This document shows positions 22,031 through 33,560 of a stretch of DNA of 64,000 nt, piece after piece. Each line of letters begins with the position of its first letter. The first letter of the stretch is position 1. The stretch spans positions 1 to 64,000 of the forward strand of contig AJFK01000004.1 in NCBI GenBank assembly GCA_000467715.1. The letters run 5' to 3'. Source of the stretch: Hysterium pulicare CBS 123377. Its lineage: Eukaryota; Ascomycota; Dothideomycetes; Hysteriales; Hysteriaceae. The position numbers and the translations under genes were made by a program. The notes under the pieces are model-generated. The model made no database searches. It was not told the DNA's origin and saw only the letters and a list, made by a program, of their open reading frames with translations.

Positions 22031-23384
22031 TCATGGCTCCAGCAACCCCTTTTTGATGATTATCTCTGGTGCAGGTCTTTCGGCTTTGATATAGTCAATC
22101 TCCACACGCGTTTGTTCGAAATGTATACTGCCATATCGAAGAAGTTCCGCAAAGGTACCCGGTTCAACATCCTTTCCTTCATTTTCTTTCTTGTCCCACA
22201 GAATGCCCAAAGCAGGGTCTTTCGTTAGATTCTTCCCGTGGGTGATCTTCTGCATACTTGAGTACGTAAGCAGTCTCCAAATTGTCTTATAAGCTTTCTT
22301 ATACTCCTCCGATTCCGGATCAGCATCGCGTTTGGTGGCCAAGACATCGAAGAGTTCTTGACCAGAGAACCCGATTGTCGCTTCGGCACCCCAGTCTTCC
22401 GAAAGGGAATCGAACTGGAGGACTTTGTTTGCGTAGTACTCGACGCCGTTGAATCCCCCGTTGGGCTCTTCGAGCATGCATACTCGAAGCCATGCTAGAA
22501 CTTGCCCGATATATCCTAGGACCGTGACGATGTCGACTTTGAAGTCCCAAAAAAATCCACGCGCATGAGAGTCTTCGAACTTAACGTCTTTCATGAATGC
22601 TACTAGAGGGCTTTGTTCGATGCCTCCGTGGTTTGTGCGGCCTTGCCAGAGATGGATAAAGAGGTCGTGCCTAGACAGTCACGTGAGTGCCCAGAAATGA
22701 AGGACATTGAGTAGAGAAAACCAATGCGAAGCTAATAAGAATTGAGAAGATGAGTATTGCGATAGCATTATTCTCATGATGAACACACGTGAAATATAGG
22801 TCATGGTGGAGAACTCACCAACGTTTAATAAATGGATCGCCCTTCCGACTCGCAACGAAATGGTTCGCCATAACCTGACCATACATCCACGGCACCGAAA
22901 CTTCGAAGGGAGAACTCGGGTCTTCGAGCTGGTCCCAGCAAATCTTGTCCAAATGACGAATGAGAATAATGCCAACATCCATCCACACTCCGCCTTAAGT
23001 GAAAAGAGCTGCGCCGCGCAAGAAGTCAGCACTATGCGGACCCACATAAGGGCCATCCATCGTGCCCTTTACAAAACTCTCCGGGAGTAGATTTGGAGAT
23101 ATCCAATCTAGTGCATGGTTCGGCGAGCCGGGAACACTGTCAAGGACGCGAATGGTCCAAGTCGGACCGAGCAGACGAATCCAGTTTATGATGTTGTGCT
23201 GACACCACGCGGGCATTGAGCGAACACCTGAGTGCCAGAACGTCCATACATTCTTCTCTGCAGCGACCGGGACGTGCTTTGTCAGCTCCGCAAGGATTTC
23301 TTCGTCTGATCGCTTGTCGAGAGATTCGATGAGTTTGAGCTCGGAGCGGAATTCGTCAGGAATGGTGAATTGGGGATTCGCCAT
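22031..23384 (-). pseudogene. Capsule-synthesis-type glycosyltransferase with one in-frame stop
   Basis: Two exons (23384-22819 and 22670-22031) join in phase to 402 codons. VWTFWHSGVRSMPAWCQ, then SADFLRGAALF and GGVWMDVGIILIRHLD, match the GT32/Caps_synth-like glycosyltransferase pattern, in which an acidic motif after the GG binds the metal-nucleotide sugar. Codon 130 is TAA (22995-22997), exactly between ALFT and GGVWMDVG, where relatives have an aromatic residue such as Tyr. The frame, the splice sites and the rest of the domain are otherwise intact, so this is either a young nonsense mutation or a sequence error. No signal peptide is seen. The intron is 22671-22818. Without readthrough the product is 129 residues and lacks the catalytic motif. 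Confidence 0.7.
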
Positions 23385-24390
23385 TTTGAAGACATAAGAA
23401 CTTGAGAATGAGTTGGTAGTTGGAAGTGAGGGAACTCCATGGCTTTTAAATATTAATGCTTATCTCTGAGGATTTGTACCTACGGCATGCCCGTTGTCGA
23501 GGTCAGGATTATGGAGCTGTGAAGCTAGGGATGCGAGCTTACCCAAACTGAGAGTAGTGCTGATGTTATTGAGAATCCTGGTATTTAGGGTACCCGACCT
23601 ATCCACTCACGCAACGGTTTCCTTAAATACGTTACTTTCAATATAAAACCCACAAGAGGAATGTCGGAGCTCTTAAAACAACGACTTCTACGCGACAATG
23701 ACCTAGTCGTAGTCGAAATCTAGCTGCAAGGACTTAAAAAAACTAGATTTGGCACATACTCTTGATCTAGAAAAAGGATTCTCTACATTTACGCTTCTAT
23801 ACATCCTACGCCGCAATATTGGCTATCAATAGTCCGACCGCTTGGCGAATCATGCTATTGAGCACCGGGAGTTCAGGGAACTTCCAATAGCTTCCGACCA
23901 TTCCATGTGTGCTTATTCCACTGCATTTCTCATCATTATCGACCTCCAGCGGACATTAAGCTCCACGGGTCTGTCTCTGGATGAGGCCTCGATACGGGAT
24001 GATACTGCCTTTGCTATATGGATAGGTCGCTAGCTTTGCACTAGGAAGTGCTGGTACCGGCTATTAAACTCGAATCAGGTTCAATGGTACCTAGGCTTAC
24101 TGAGGATTGTCGAATGACACACGTTTCAAGATCGTGCTCCAGCTCCTCCACCTCGGCACAATGACTATTACCAGATTGACATTCACACACATTTTCCGAT
24201 CAAGCAGCATTTCCCGGCTCGGTTAAGCGTTATAAGGTAAGCACTCGCTTAACTTTTAAGCCATCAACAGAGACGCCTGACGCGTCCTCCAAAATACAAA
24301 TCATCCTGAACGAGAATAATCCGTCTCATATTTTCAGTCCGCCAATTACCATCTCGTTCTTTGCCAGAAGTTGTAATACTAAACGCTGAC
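23385..24390. other. Intergenic region
   Basis: No supported gene lies here. It separates divergent genes and contains their promoters; the region 23600-23830 is AT-rich. Confidence 0.55.
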
Positions 24391-25555
24391 ATGGCTAGCC
24401 AGAAAGAGGGAAATTTCGGTACACTAGCTTCCAGCAACCCTTCAACAAAGTACGATCAGTGAAAGCCACTGTAAAGGGCGGAGTTATTTACTGTTATTCT
24501 GCAATTGGCAACCCCTATTTCTTTATCGTATTGCTTATCATTGCTCTAGCTCCCCACTTCTGAAACTTCCAAGGCAGCTACGTCATCGTATCTATGGCTA
24601 TACCATTGAGCCAAAGGCGGACTTCTTGCTCAATCTTTATTATGTGAATGATAAATGGAACAGTAATTTGAACATATATGGCGAGCATCCCGACCCAACT
24701 TTTATCAATCCTAGCTTGGTTTTGCTCAACGATGATAATACCTACGACAGCCTTGAAGATGGAAGCGACAGCGAGGATGATTGGGCAGACGAAGATGATG
24801 ATTATGATTGGGCAGACGAAGATGAGGATTATGAAACCCAGTCTCCCTTTCCCGTTTTATCATACAAGCTTCGAACCTTCACGCCGCTCTTGCTCGTCTG
24901 TAAGCAGATTTCGGGCGAGATCCAGGAGAATCTCCGTGTCCTAAATCCTTCTCTCCACAAGCTATTCAAGAAATCAATCTACCGCGATCAGATCATCAAA
25001 TCTCCTAACCCTACTTTCGTCAATATTTGCTGCCGCAGCCGATTCATCCTTGGCGTGGACTCTACCCAATCAATGTCTTTCCTAAAATCGCTCCCAAGCC
25101 AAATTCGTCTCAGTTTGAGCTCTCTAGTTATCAAGTCCAGCATGCTATATGGTGATGACGGTGGTGACCGAAAAGCATGGTCGAAAGGTTCGGGCCGGAA
25201 ATACACGCCTTTTGCAGCACTCCTACACAAGCGATTATCAAACCTGCGCGAAGTTGCAGTGTTCGTACCCGGGTCAGCCAGCGAAGACGATTGGTATTGC
25301 AGCTATGCACCTTCGGATCTTTGTGACATGCTTGAAGACGGCCAGCTTGATGTCGTCCGTTTCCTATACCGCGACTCTGGCTCTCCTGACGGTACGATGT
25401 ACCTCGAGAACGCCCTGGAACGTGTCAACCTCATCAGTACTACCGAGCAACCACTAGAAAGGGAGCCATGCTCGGAAATACGTGATGATTTCTTCAATAC
25501 GTGGCCGAGTGCCTCTACTGTCATCGCACTGCGAAGGGACAAGACGCATGAATAA
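24391..25555 (+). CDS. F-box-like (2EXR/DUF7730-type) protein with acidic insert
   Basis: Two exons, 24391-24449 and 24550-25555, give 354 residues. The spliced junction creates SPLLKLPRQLRHRIYGYTIE, the LPxxLRxxIY motif that opens the 2EXR/DUF7730-type F-box-like domains common in filamentous ascomycetes. Using only the second-exon frame would lose this motif, which supports the intron (donor gtacga, acceptor ctctag). After the motif comes an acidic low-complexity insert with an internal duplication (DDWADEDDDYDWADEDEDYE), then a conserved RTFTPLLLVCKQISGEI segment also typical of this group. Function is unknown; protein-protein interaction is likely. Confidence 0.75.
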
Positions 25556-25974
25556 GATTTCGTACGCGGTCGAGTTTTGATGTTCTTCGGAGGATTTACT
25601 GAAATCAGTGTCTGCGACAAAGTCTTGATTTCTAATAATTGCGATTTCCGCTAGGAACGAGATCACCTTAAGAATCCGAGATTAATGAATATTTGCTCGG
25701 TTCTTTAGTGTCCCACTATGTTCGTGACATGGGTTTCGTTATTCGTCTACTCGTTTAGTATCACCACTTGGCGTGGCGCAGTTCAAAAGATGAACATACG
25801 CCAATTTGGTGGTTAGTCATGATAGTTCGATTGCGCAGCGACGATTGAACGAGCCTCACTAGTAAATTTGTCTAACCACAGCGAGTAAGTCTATTCTGCT
25901 CCGACTGAATTATATTAACCATCTCCACGCGCTATCTTTCCTAGAACTACAAATGCTAATTCCTCTCTACTGCC
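25556..25974. other. Intergenic region / promoter of aspartic protease
   Basis: No gene is seen between two co-directional genes. A short leader with CT-rich stretches precedes ATG 25975. Confidence 0.55.
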
Positions 25975-27201
25975 ATGAAATTTTGTACGATTTTCTCCCT
26001 CTTAATCAGCTCTGGTTTGTCTCTAGGTAAAGTCCTCCCACTACAACGAAGAACATCGCGTAATGTCGTTCCTTTCACCGCAAACCTCTACAGCACCTGG
26101 TTTGACGTAGAAGTTTCCTTCGGCAATCAGACCTTTCTCCTTGAACTCGATACCGGCAGTTCAGATACCTGGGTTGTGCAGACCGGATTCCAATGCCTAA
26201 ATTCTACTACGCAAGATTCTATACCGCGGTCTGAATGCGCTTTTGGCACGACATACAACTTGACCACGACTTTCGAGCCTATCGAAAACCAATACTTCGG
26301 CACTGCTCTAGGAGCAGGTTCAGCAGCCGGCCTGATAGGATTCGAAGACGTAACTCTCGGCGGGAAAACTCTTCGACAAGAAGTCGGGATCGTCCAAGAA
26401 GCAACACTAGCCGGCGATGGTCGCAGTTCTGGACTCTTAGGCTTCGGACATCGGACGCTTACGATGGCGCATCCCGGCACGACAGTCAATTACAGCAACT
26501 TCCTAACGGACGCATGGCATTATAACCCAATTTTCGTTAATATGTACGAGCAAGGATTAGTCAAAGAGTCGTTTTTCAGCCTCGCACTTGAGCGGTTGCC
26601 GAAAGGTGTCGAGACTGGTCCAGGCGGATATCTGGGGCTCGGCGAATTACCGCCTGTTAGACACATCGGAGTATTCGTCACTGTACCGGTGGAGATCACG
26701 GAAGCGTTACCGTTGGATCTTACGAATGGGACAAGCATGATCACGGAGTGGACTACACACACGAATAAAGTGACATGGAAGAAATCATGCGAAGACACCA
26801 TACATACAAACACTACCTCCTTCCAAGTCGTCGTAGACAGCGGCACCGAAGACAACGTCTTTCCACCCGAAGTCGCCAAAGCCATCAACGCAGCGTTCGA
26901 CCCTCCAGCCCAAATTGCAGACCAATCCGCGCTTGCTTCCTCTGGATCTGGAGTGTACACCGTATCTTGCAACGCCACTGCTCCAATTGTGGGTGTCGAG
27001 ATCCAAGGAAATATGTTCTATCATGACCCTCAGGATCTCATTCTTCAGCAGGGGCCGGATTTATGCTTGTCAGGCGTGTCGGTGGGGACGGAGGGTTTCT
27101 ATATTTTGGGTGCAGCGTGGTTGAAGAATGTTGTCGCTGTTTATGATTATGGGAGGGAGGAGATGAGATTTGCGGCGAGGAGAGGAGGAATTGAGATTTA
27201 G
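25975..27201 (+). CDS. Secreted pepsin-like aspartic protease (A1 family)
   Basis: A single exon encodes 408 residues. Residues 1-18 (MKFCTIFSLLISSGLSLG) form a signal peptide, and LQRR at 23-26 may be the end of a short propeptide. The first catalytic motif is LELDTGSSDTWV (Asp59) and the second is VVVDSGTEDNVFPP (Asp288). The second is DSGT rather than DTGT, which is common in fungal enzymes. GLLGFG, GGYLGLGE and YILGAAWLKNVVAVYDY are other pepsin-fold landmarks. Several N-x-S/T sites fit secretion. There is no C-terminal GPI-type hydrophobic tail, so it is probably soluble and extracellular. It converges with the M35-type metalloprotease gene, 215 bp away. Confidence 0.92.
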   Translation: MKFCTIFSLLISSGLSLGKVLPLQRRTSRNVVPFTANLYSTWFDVEVSFGNQTFLLELDTGSSDTWVVQTGFQCLNSTTQDSIPRSECAFGTTYNLTTTFEPIENQYFGTALGAGSAAGLIGFEDVTLGGKTLRQEVGIVQEATLAGDGRSSGLLGFGHRTLTMAHPGTTVNYSNFLTDAWHYNPIFVNMYEQGLVKESFFSLALERLPKGVETGPGGYLGLGELPPVRHIGVFVTVPVEITEALPLDLTNGTSMITEWTTHTNKVTWKKSCEDTIHTNTTSFQVVVDSGTEDNVFPPEVAKAINAAFDPPAQIADQSALASSGSGVYTVSCNATAPIVGVEIQGNMFYHDPQDLILQQGPDLCLSGVSVGTEGFYILGAAWLKNVVAVYDYGREEMRFAARRGGIEI

Positions 27202-27416
27202 GGAGATACCGAAGACTTTTTGGTTGAGTCTTGTTATGTTGCCAACATACTATTTACGCAAAATACTGCAGCGTTCTTTACTTAATTTAACACTAGAATT
27301 GCGATATTCGTGCCCATTTACATCCACGATGCTAACATTTCCGTTAGCATTTCCTCCAATCGGATTATCCAGGCTTCAATTATCCGAACCACACGAAGAA
27401 AAGCAGTAAGACTTCG

Positions 27417-28473
27417 CTAAAAACGACAGACTAGCCATCCTCCGAACTCGTCCTCATAATTCTCTTCTTGAGTCTTTCTACCGTCCCACATGAGGGGATA
27501 CTTCGGATACTTGCCGAGTTCCTTTTCCATGAAGCGAGACATGGCAAAGTAGACGTAGTTATCATTGGTTTCGGCTGCCTTCTCGGGATTCTCATGAGCT
27601 AGGAGTTTTGCTGCACCGGCGCCATATGTGGGAATCATCTTCCCACCGACATCTTGTTGTGTATCAAGACCTGTTTGCCTGAGTCAGTGAATGTTGCAAC
27701 TGTACTATGGCTAGTCTGTAACATGGGAAATGCACACTTACATCCGTCTTGACATATTGCTTCCCCGTCGCGAGATACATGGAGCCATTCGTGGAGCGAT
27801 ACGGAGGCTAGAATAAGTCAGTCAGGGAGCAAAGTAACGTCAGCGATAACAACTTACCATAGCTATTCATGGTGCAAACATATCGCTTCATCTGCCCGGT
27901 GATATCTTGATGTATATTTCGAAGCTTGGCTTCATGGGTAGACAAGTGGCTGTTGGTAAAGAAGTAGGGACAATAGTAGATCTCGGGTACACCTTCACGT
28001 TTAGTATATGCCAGGACGGTTCCAGAAGAGTTTCCCGATGATTTCGTTCCACAGTGTTCAGCTTGATCATCGCATCGAGCTCTCACTTCTCTCCAAGAAC
28101 GCCCAGGAAACCAGTGGATTCCAGAATCGTTGTATATTTGTGTGGCTTTATAAAACGTATTGAAGATGCGTTGCTGATACGGTGCACTCAGAGAGGGGGG
28201 TCCGAAATACTCGATCGCGGCCTGGCTGTCGAAATCGATGAAATATTCTGTCGTGTTATCTTGTGGATTCGCCTTCGTGTCCAGTGCCGCATAGATCAGT
28301 GCCATAGCATCTTCATAAGATTGTCTCAGAATGCTTGCTTGCGTGTCATTGCAGGACTCGTGAATTTTGAAGATGGGCTGAGGGGCGTAATAGTCGTGCA
28401 GCTGAGAGTAAGCTAAAATGCCACAACCGAATACCAGAGCTAAGAGAAGACGCGTAAGAGATTTGAGAGACAT
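27417..28473 (-). CDS. Secreted M35-type (aspzincin) metalloprotease
   Basis: Three exons, 28473-27858, 27807-27742 and 27670-27417, give 311 residues. The N-terminus (MSLKSLTRLLLALVFGCGIL) is a signal peptide or signal anchor. The zinc motif HEWLH (211-215) is built across the first splice junction (ASVSLHEWLH). It is followed by a third-exon segment with TYGAGAAKLLAHENPEKAAE and then NDNYVYFA, which matches the Asp/Tyr-Gly and NxDNYxYF landmarks of M35 peptidyl-Lys and deuterolysin-like enzymes. Paired Cys and several N-glycosylation sites fit secretion. The exact third ligand is not certain. Confidence 0.8.
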
Positions 28474-28969
28474 GATTTCGAAGTCACGAGTCGTCGCTGT
28501 TGGGTTTCCACCGTGTGGTCAGTGCAGCCCAACTTCAGTGTATAAAGATAGATTAAGAGTGGGAAAATTCTATTTCCTCCTTAACATTTCGTGAGTACAA
28601 AGGTGTGAAGTCTTGGTGGAACTATTGAAAGTGTCTCGCGTGAAATGTAGATGTGAATCAATCAGGTTTGCATAATGATTGTTTGGATTCCGTCTCGGCA
28701 GGCCGCAGTAGTATGTACATCCACAATGCACTGTGAAATACCTGTTTCATTCGAAATTACAAAGAATCTCATCTACATCGGGATTGCTTACTGAAACGAT
28801 TTGATAATCGGAAGCCGTTCGATGAATCCAGCCATAATCCTCGAAGGGGGCCCAGGACGTAAAATCATAGAAGACTTTCTTAGGCAACAAGGAAAAATTG
28901 GGCGCAGATTTATTAGCATATCTTTCTTACATAGACAATGTGAAATGCTTGATATCTCCTCAGATATTC
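28474..28969. other. Intergenic region
   Basis: This region holds the promoter of the M35-type gene and the 3' flank of the upstream gene. No gene is seen. Confidence 0.55.
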
Positions 28970-31463
28970 TCATGCCCACACAAGTACTCCGTTCCTACAA
29001 GCTGTTCCCGGCGCAACAGGCTGCGGTGGTTCAATACCGCTAGGAGAGCAAACCGCAAAGAGCGTCTCGCCGACACATTCTATTCCATTAACACACGGCG
29101 GGTGGACACTTCCCGGTGGAGTCCACCTGGATGGCGGAATGCGGAACTGCAATGTCTTAGTCTCCGATCCAAGACAATAAGGGGTTGGAGTCGAGAGGAT
29201 ACTTACCATACACAGAGAGTACCAGGCGGCACTATTCCAGAATCGCCGCCCGGACACGACCAGTGAGTTAAGTCGATACATGTCATTTCGCCCTCCGATC
29301 CGCATGGCTGTCCACCTTGCGAGTCTGCAACACCGGAGCAATTGAATCCTGTGGAGTTGCTAACAGGAGTGGAGTTTGAGCGCGGTGAGCCCGTAGGTGG
29401 CGGGTTGTAAATCGGAGGTAGCGTTGAATTTCCTCTATTATTACCGTTGTTAGTCCCGTTATACGTAATCGTATTGCCATTCTTCTCTGCTCCAAAACAC
29501 CGCTCTACAACACTGAAATTCGTATATAGGAATGGTGTCAGATTGTCAGTCGAACCGAAGACGCCGCTTAATTCCACATCAAGACCTAAGTCTGCGGTGA
29601 CGTTCATTTTCAACGCGTCTGCTATTGGGCCATTGGAATGGCAATTTGAGTCGACATCTATAGTCTTCATGTGAGTAACGATACCAGTTTTGAAGAATGT
29701 CTAAATCCAACATACTGTATGCTTCCTGAAAGCAGGTAGTCACTCTGGGCAAGTCCAATCGCGAGGACATTTTCACGACTGGGATTTTGGCAAAGCGGGA
29801 GCTCGAAAGAGAAACTGCAAGGCTCGGTCCTAGAGCCACGGAGACACATATTTCCGGATTGGCAGCTTCAAATTGAGGTTCGTAAAATTGGACCTGTGGT
29901 TTGATGGTGTCTCTGGCAGTGGTGTTCATGATGCTCAAATATGCTTCCTGGCCTTGGCCAACGCTAGCTGTCACAGGGTACTGTAAAAGGCATCAGAGAT
30001 AATGCGCACCGCTATGGACAGGCTGGTCTCTTACAAGTTCATGGACTCTTTCGCATCGAGGTCCAGTGTAACGCCCATAGTATAGTTTATTGCAAGAATC
30101 CAGCTTCCAATCTTCGTTCGGATTAGTCAATGTTCAATCTTGAGCGACTTTCAGAAGTTACTTACTGAGAAGGCAAAAGAGCTGTCCCCAACATTCTTCT
30201 TCGGAACAAACTTAGAACCAAGGACCGTTGACAGAACCGTTTTCGCATACTTATTGATGCAATTTAGGAGCCCTGGAATACTGCATTGGATATGAACCTC
30301 CCCCGTTGCCTCCAACTCGAGGTTGAATTTAGCATCGATGTCTTCAGTCGCTTCTATGCCGAGCACAGCCTCCGGGATGATGGCTGAGATAAGTGGAAGG
30401 GTTATTTGACCGTTGAGCATACCCGCAATTGAGTCAATGAGAGCCTCAGCCGCGTCGGCAACGCATTCAGCCGTGGCTACGATTATCTTGAACGGGTTTC
30501 CATCCTGTATTGCATTTTCGTATCCATCGATGCAGTCGACTACATGGGTGTCGATTTCGTATTCGAAGAAGGCACGAGCTTGTCCGGTGACTGAACAGTT
30601 GACGCAGTACAGTCCAAAAGTACTGAACAAGGTATGTTAATGCGGCATGAATAACTCTGTATGTATCCGACTCACTCTACACTGAGAATATGCTCCCTCG
30701 GACTCCATCCTGAGTTGAGGTCAAATGTCGTTTCCAGCGAGTTCTGCGTAGGAGTAGCTCTCTTGTAGATGGGAACGGTTTTCGAGCCATCGAGATGGTT
30801 ACCACGGATCGACAGACGTGAACTGGCTTCTGAGGAATCTCCGAGTATGACTTTGCGACATTCGGTCCGTACGAGTTGATGCTCATCATCGAAGGTTATC
30901 CGGGATGATCTTAGAATCATTCAGCAAAGATGCCTAGCAAACTCAGGAGTGCTTCTACCCACTTGTATACCGTTCTCTCATTATTTGAATTACACGATGA
31001 GTGTTGGCTGATGAAGAGAAGTGCTTCCTCCTCCGACCATGTACGTCTGGCTTGAGTGAAGGAGTCCGAGTGGTGGAAGGTTAGTTCCAATATAGTTAGC
31101 CCCTGGACATCCATCGAGCACGAAGTATTCGATAATAGATCCTCAAACTCTTCGACCATAACATACTTTTGCTGAACGTGGGTGGCGGTTACGGTTATGA
31201 GCATGTTATCCGTCCCATCATCTGACATTAGGCAAAAACTCGTTAGAACCGGTAACAGATGAGAGCATTATTGCAAACTACATACCCGGTAGGTAATTGA
31301 GCTCGACACTGCTGCGAGGTATAAGTGAATTCAACCCATGCTGGAGAGACCTTCCTTGAGGCGACCTCTTTGCAGGCGTAAATCCAGTGGCATCGGCGAA
31401 CGAATGAAAGAAAGTAAAGAGAAGCTGTAGAATAACAACGCATGCTCCAGTGGATGAAAGCAT
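28970..31463 (-). CDS. Secreted Cys-rich protein with CBM19-like C-terminal modules
   Basis: I assemble eight exons into 689 residues with matching phase throughout: 31463-31286, 31221-30963, 30909-30676, 30622-30166, 30103-30035, 29980-29716, 29657-29207 and 29126-28970. The start MLSSTGACVVILQLLFTFFH is a clear signal peptide ending near ADA-TG. The middle (about residues 250-500) has repeated Cys and no domain I can name. The last 110 residues hold two similar Cys modules: PCGSEGEMTCID...CPGGDSG...PPGTLCV, then PPCVNGIECVGETLFAVCSP with VAPGTACRNG. This C-nG-C-C-apGT-C order resembles CBM19 chitin-binding modules. It is probably a cell-wall or extracellular protein; the carbohydrate target is inferred. 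Confidence 0.7.
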
Positions 31464-32522
31464 AATTGGTGAGATCTCAAAAGGCTAGTAATGATGAAAC
31501 GCGGAAAATATGAGTCTGGCGAGCTATTAACTATAGGGAGACAAAGTTCAGATGTAAACGTGGAGATAGAAGGAACTTCTAGTCGGGCGGCCTTGAACCA
31601 GGCTCTAAAGTCATTTGGAAAAGCAGGCCCCATTGCTATAATATATAACTCAAATCCAAATGGGAAGAAACATAGCCCAGCCTTGTGTAATGCACGTTGT
31701 CAGTTAGGCGGAACTCCATCGCGAAGTACAAATGACAGTTCTTGTTAAGCGTGGTGCATACAACGATACGAAGGGCAAAGCAGGACCAGCCGTCTGTCGG
31801 GGCTAAAAATCTCTATACCGAAAGATTAACCTACACAGAAACCAATTAGTAGAAGCCGGGGTTAAGTCAGAAAGCCCCCGCAATACCTATGCAGAACTTA
31901 GTGAAAGTTTCATTCCGTTTGCAAATACAAGGTCGTGAGCTTTCTCCTCAGGCTGACTATTCTTAGTTCATGTCGCCGGAAATGGGTAGTATCTTGCACT
32001 GCCCGCAAAAGTACAGCAAAGGCTATGCTGCGTGGCTGCATAAGCGAGGAGGTTTTGGTGTTTTGGCCCCAGAACGATGACGCATGACACTTCGGAAAGA
32101 AGAAGAACTCATCATTGAGTACGATCTTTAAAAGGAGTTGATGTTTCGGAGTCAAACGCCAAATTTCTGGTCCACTTGTCGAAGTGAATATATGTGTTGG
32201 AAGAGCTTGCGGAAGAAATATATACCGGCTGACAAATCACAGAAGCATCACAAGACTGCCGACACAGAGTTGGAAGATTATGTTTGGGATGAGTTTCATT
32301 CTAAGTACTAAGGTTCTGCTAGAGTTGGAGAGGGGTATGGGGATATTGTATCATTCTCGTGAATGATTAAAAAGCAAAACCAGATGCCAAATAGCAAACC
32401 CAGAGCCGGCACATCAATGCAACAGTTCAAAAGAAAGAGGGAAAGAAGAGGTACCGATCAAGTTGAGTGATGTTCTCAAGTCAAACCACTCTAGTATTGT
32501 AGCTGTCGTAGCATCCCTTCCG
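31464..32522. other. Intergenic region
   Basis: About 1 kb. No supported gene lies on either strand, and the short frames lack domains. Confidence 0.5.
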
Positions 32523-33560
32523 CTAAACATTCGCACGTCTAAGCCGGCGAAGATTAAGAAAATCAACCTCATTCGCCTTGAGTATCTGCACCTTGAAATC
32601 ACCGCCCACGATATTGTACTTCCTCATATGAGCCCCTCGCTGCTTACGTTCCGCATTCTCTTGCGAGCCACGAGCAGCATTGCGACGCTGACGAGCCTGC
32701 TCTTGAACCTCCCGTGCCTTCTGTTGTTGCGCCTGTCGAATGCGCTTCTTCTCTTCGTCCTGCGCCTTCTTCGCAGCCTGACGCTCGATACGCTGATTCT
32801 CATACCATTGGTAGATCTTGGCCAAGGTATCTTTCAAGCAGGGTGTACGCTCGATGTATTCGCAAGTGGACTTGGCTAACTTGCCATGGTAACGAGCTGT
32901 GGCGTAGGTCAGAGCAAGATGCTCGAATAGTTCGTCATCGTTAGTACCGGCCTTCAGAATGGCGTTGATTTCGCCATCGTTGAGTTGCTGTTTTGAGACG
33001 TCGTACTTGAGCATGTTGAAGATGCCTGATGCATAGTGGTTGCACTGGAGAGCTTCAGCAGCTTTATACACCTCCACCCGGTTGGAAAGGGTCGTTGTAG
33101 TCTCCGTAAGGCTGAAGGTACGCTTGGTATGGCAATTTCGGACTAGCCAGTTGATAATCTGCTGGAGTTCTTGCTTCTTAGCTGAATCGCGAAGTAGTGG
33201 AAGCTCCGTGGATAGGGGATGTTTCGTGAAATGATGTTTGCAAGACCAGAGATAGCCATTGGAGCGGCCTTAGGCACCCCGAAGATTGTGCGGTAGCCGC
33301 CAACCAGAATGGCCACTTTTGGGCCCTTGGAAAGCTCTGATCGCTCAGCTGGGCCTAAGCTGAAGAAGTCAAGGATTGTGCCTTGTTTAACATCGAGGAG
33401 ATCAGTGGAAACTTCTCGATCAAGTGCCGAGTCTTCGACACTGTAGCCTTGAGTGGAGAAGCTTCATTTTCTATGCCTAAAGCGGAGATATTGCTGGGAT
33501 GGACGGTGACAGTGGAAGCCCCCGAGTCCTCCCCTGAATCCGTGCATGAGAAAGCAGTGA
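32523..33560 (-). pseudogene. Decayed BTB/POZ-like family member
   Basis: The 3' part (33077-32523 and some upstream codons) encodes INWLVRNC, VEVYKAAEALQCNHYASGIF and DELFEHLALTYATARYHGKL, then a Lys/Arg/Gln-rich coiled coil and a tail close to that of the neighbouring copy at 34608-35672. The 5' part encodes DVKQGTILDFFSLGPAERSE and GPKVAILVGGYRTIFGVPKA then MAISGLA, but in another frame; the frames change near 33240, consistent with loss of one base in GCAAA(A)CAT. A further frame change near 33400 separates a Ser/Thr-rich N-terminal stretch. No ATG opens the domain frame. I infer a recently decayed paralogue. Confidence 0.7.

Noticed and set aside
29657-29850. Apparent double frameshift in the secreted Cys-rich gene, since all three frames look partly coding here.
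   Set aside because: A 58-nt intron with a canonical gtatgt donor (29715) and ctatag acceptor (29658) joins the first frame to the downstream exon in the right phase. No damage needs to be assumed.
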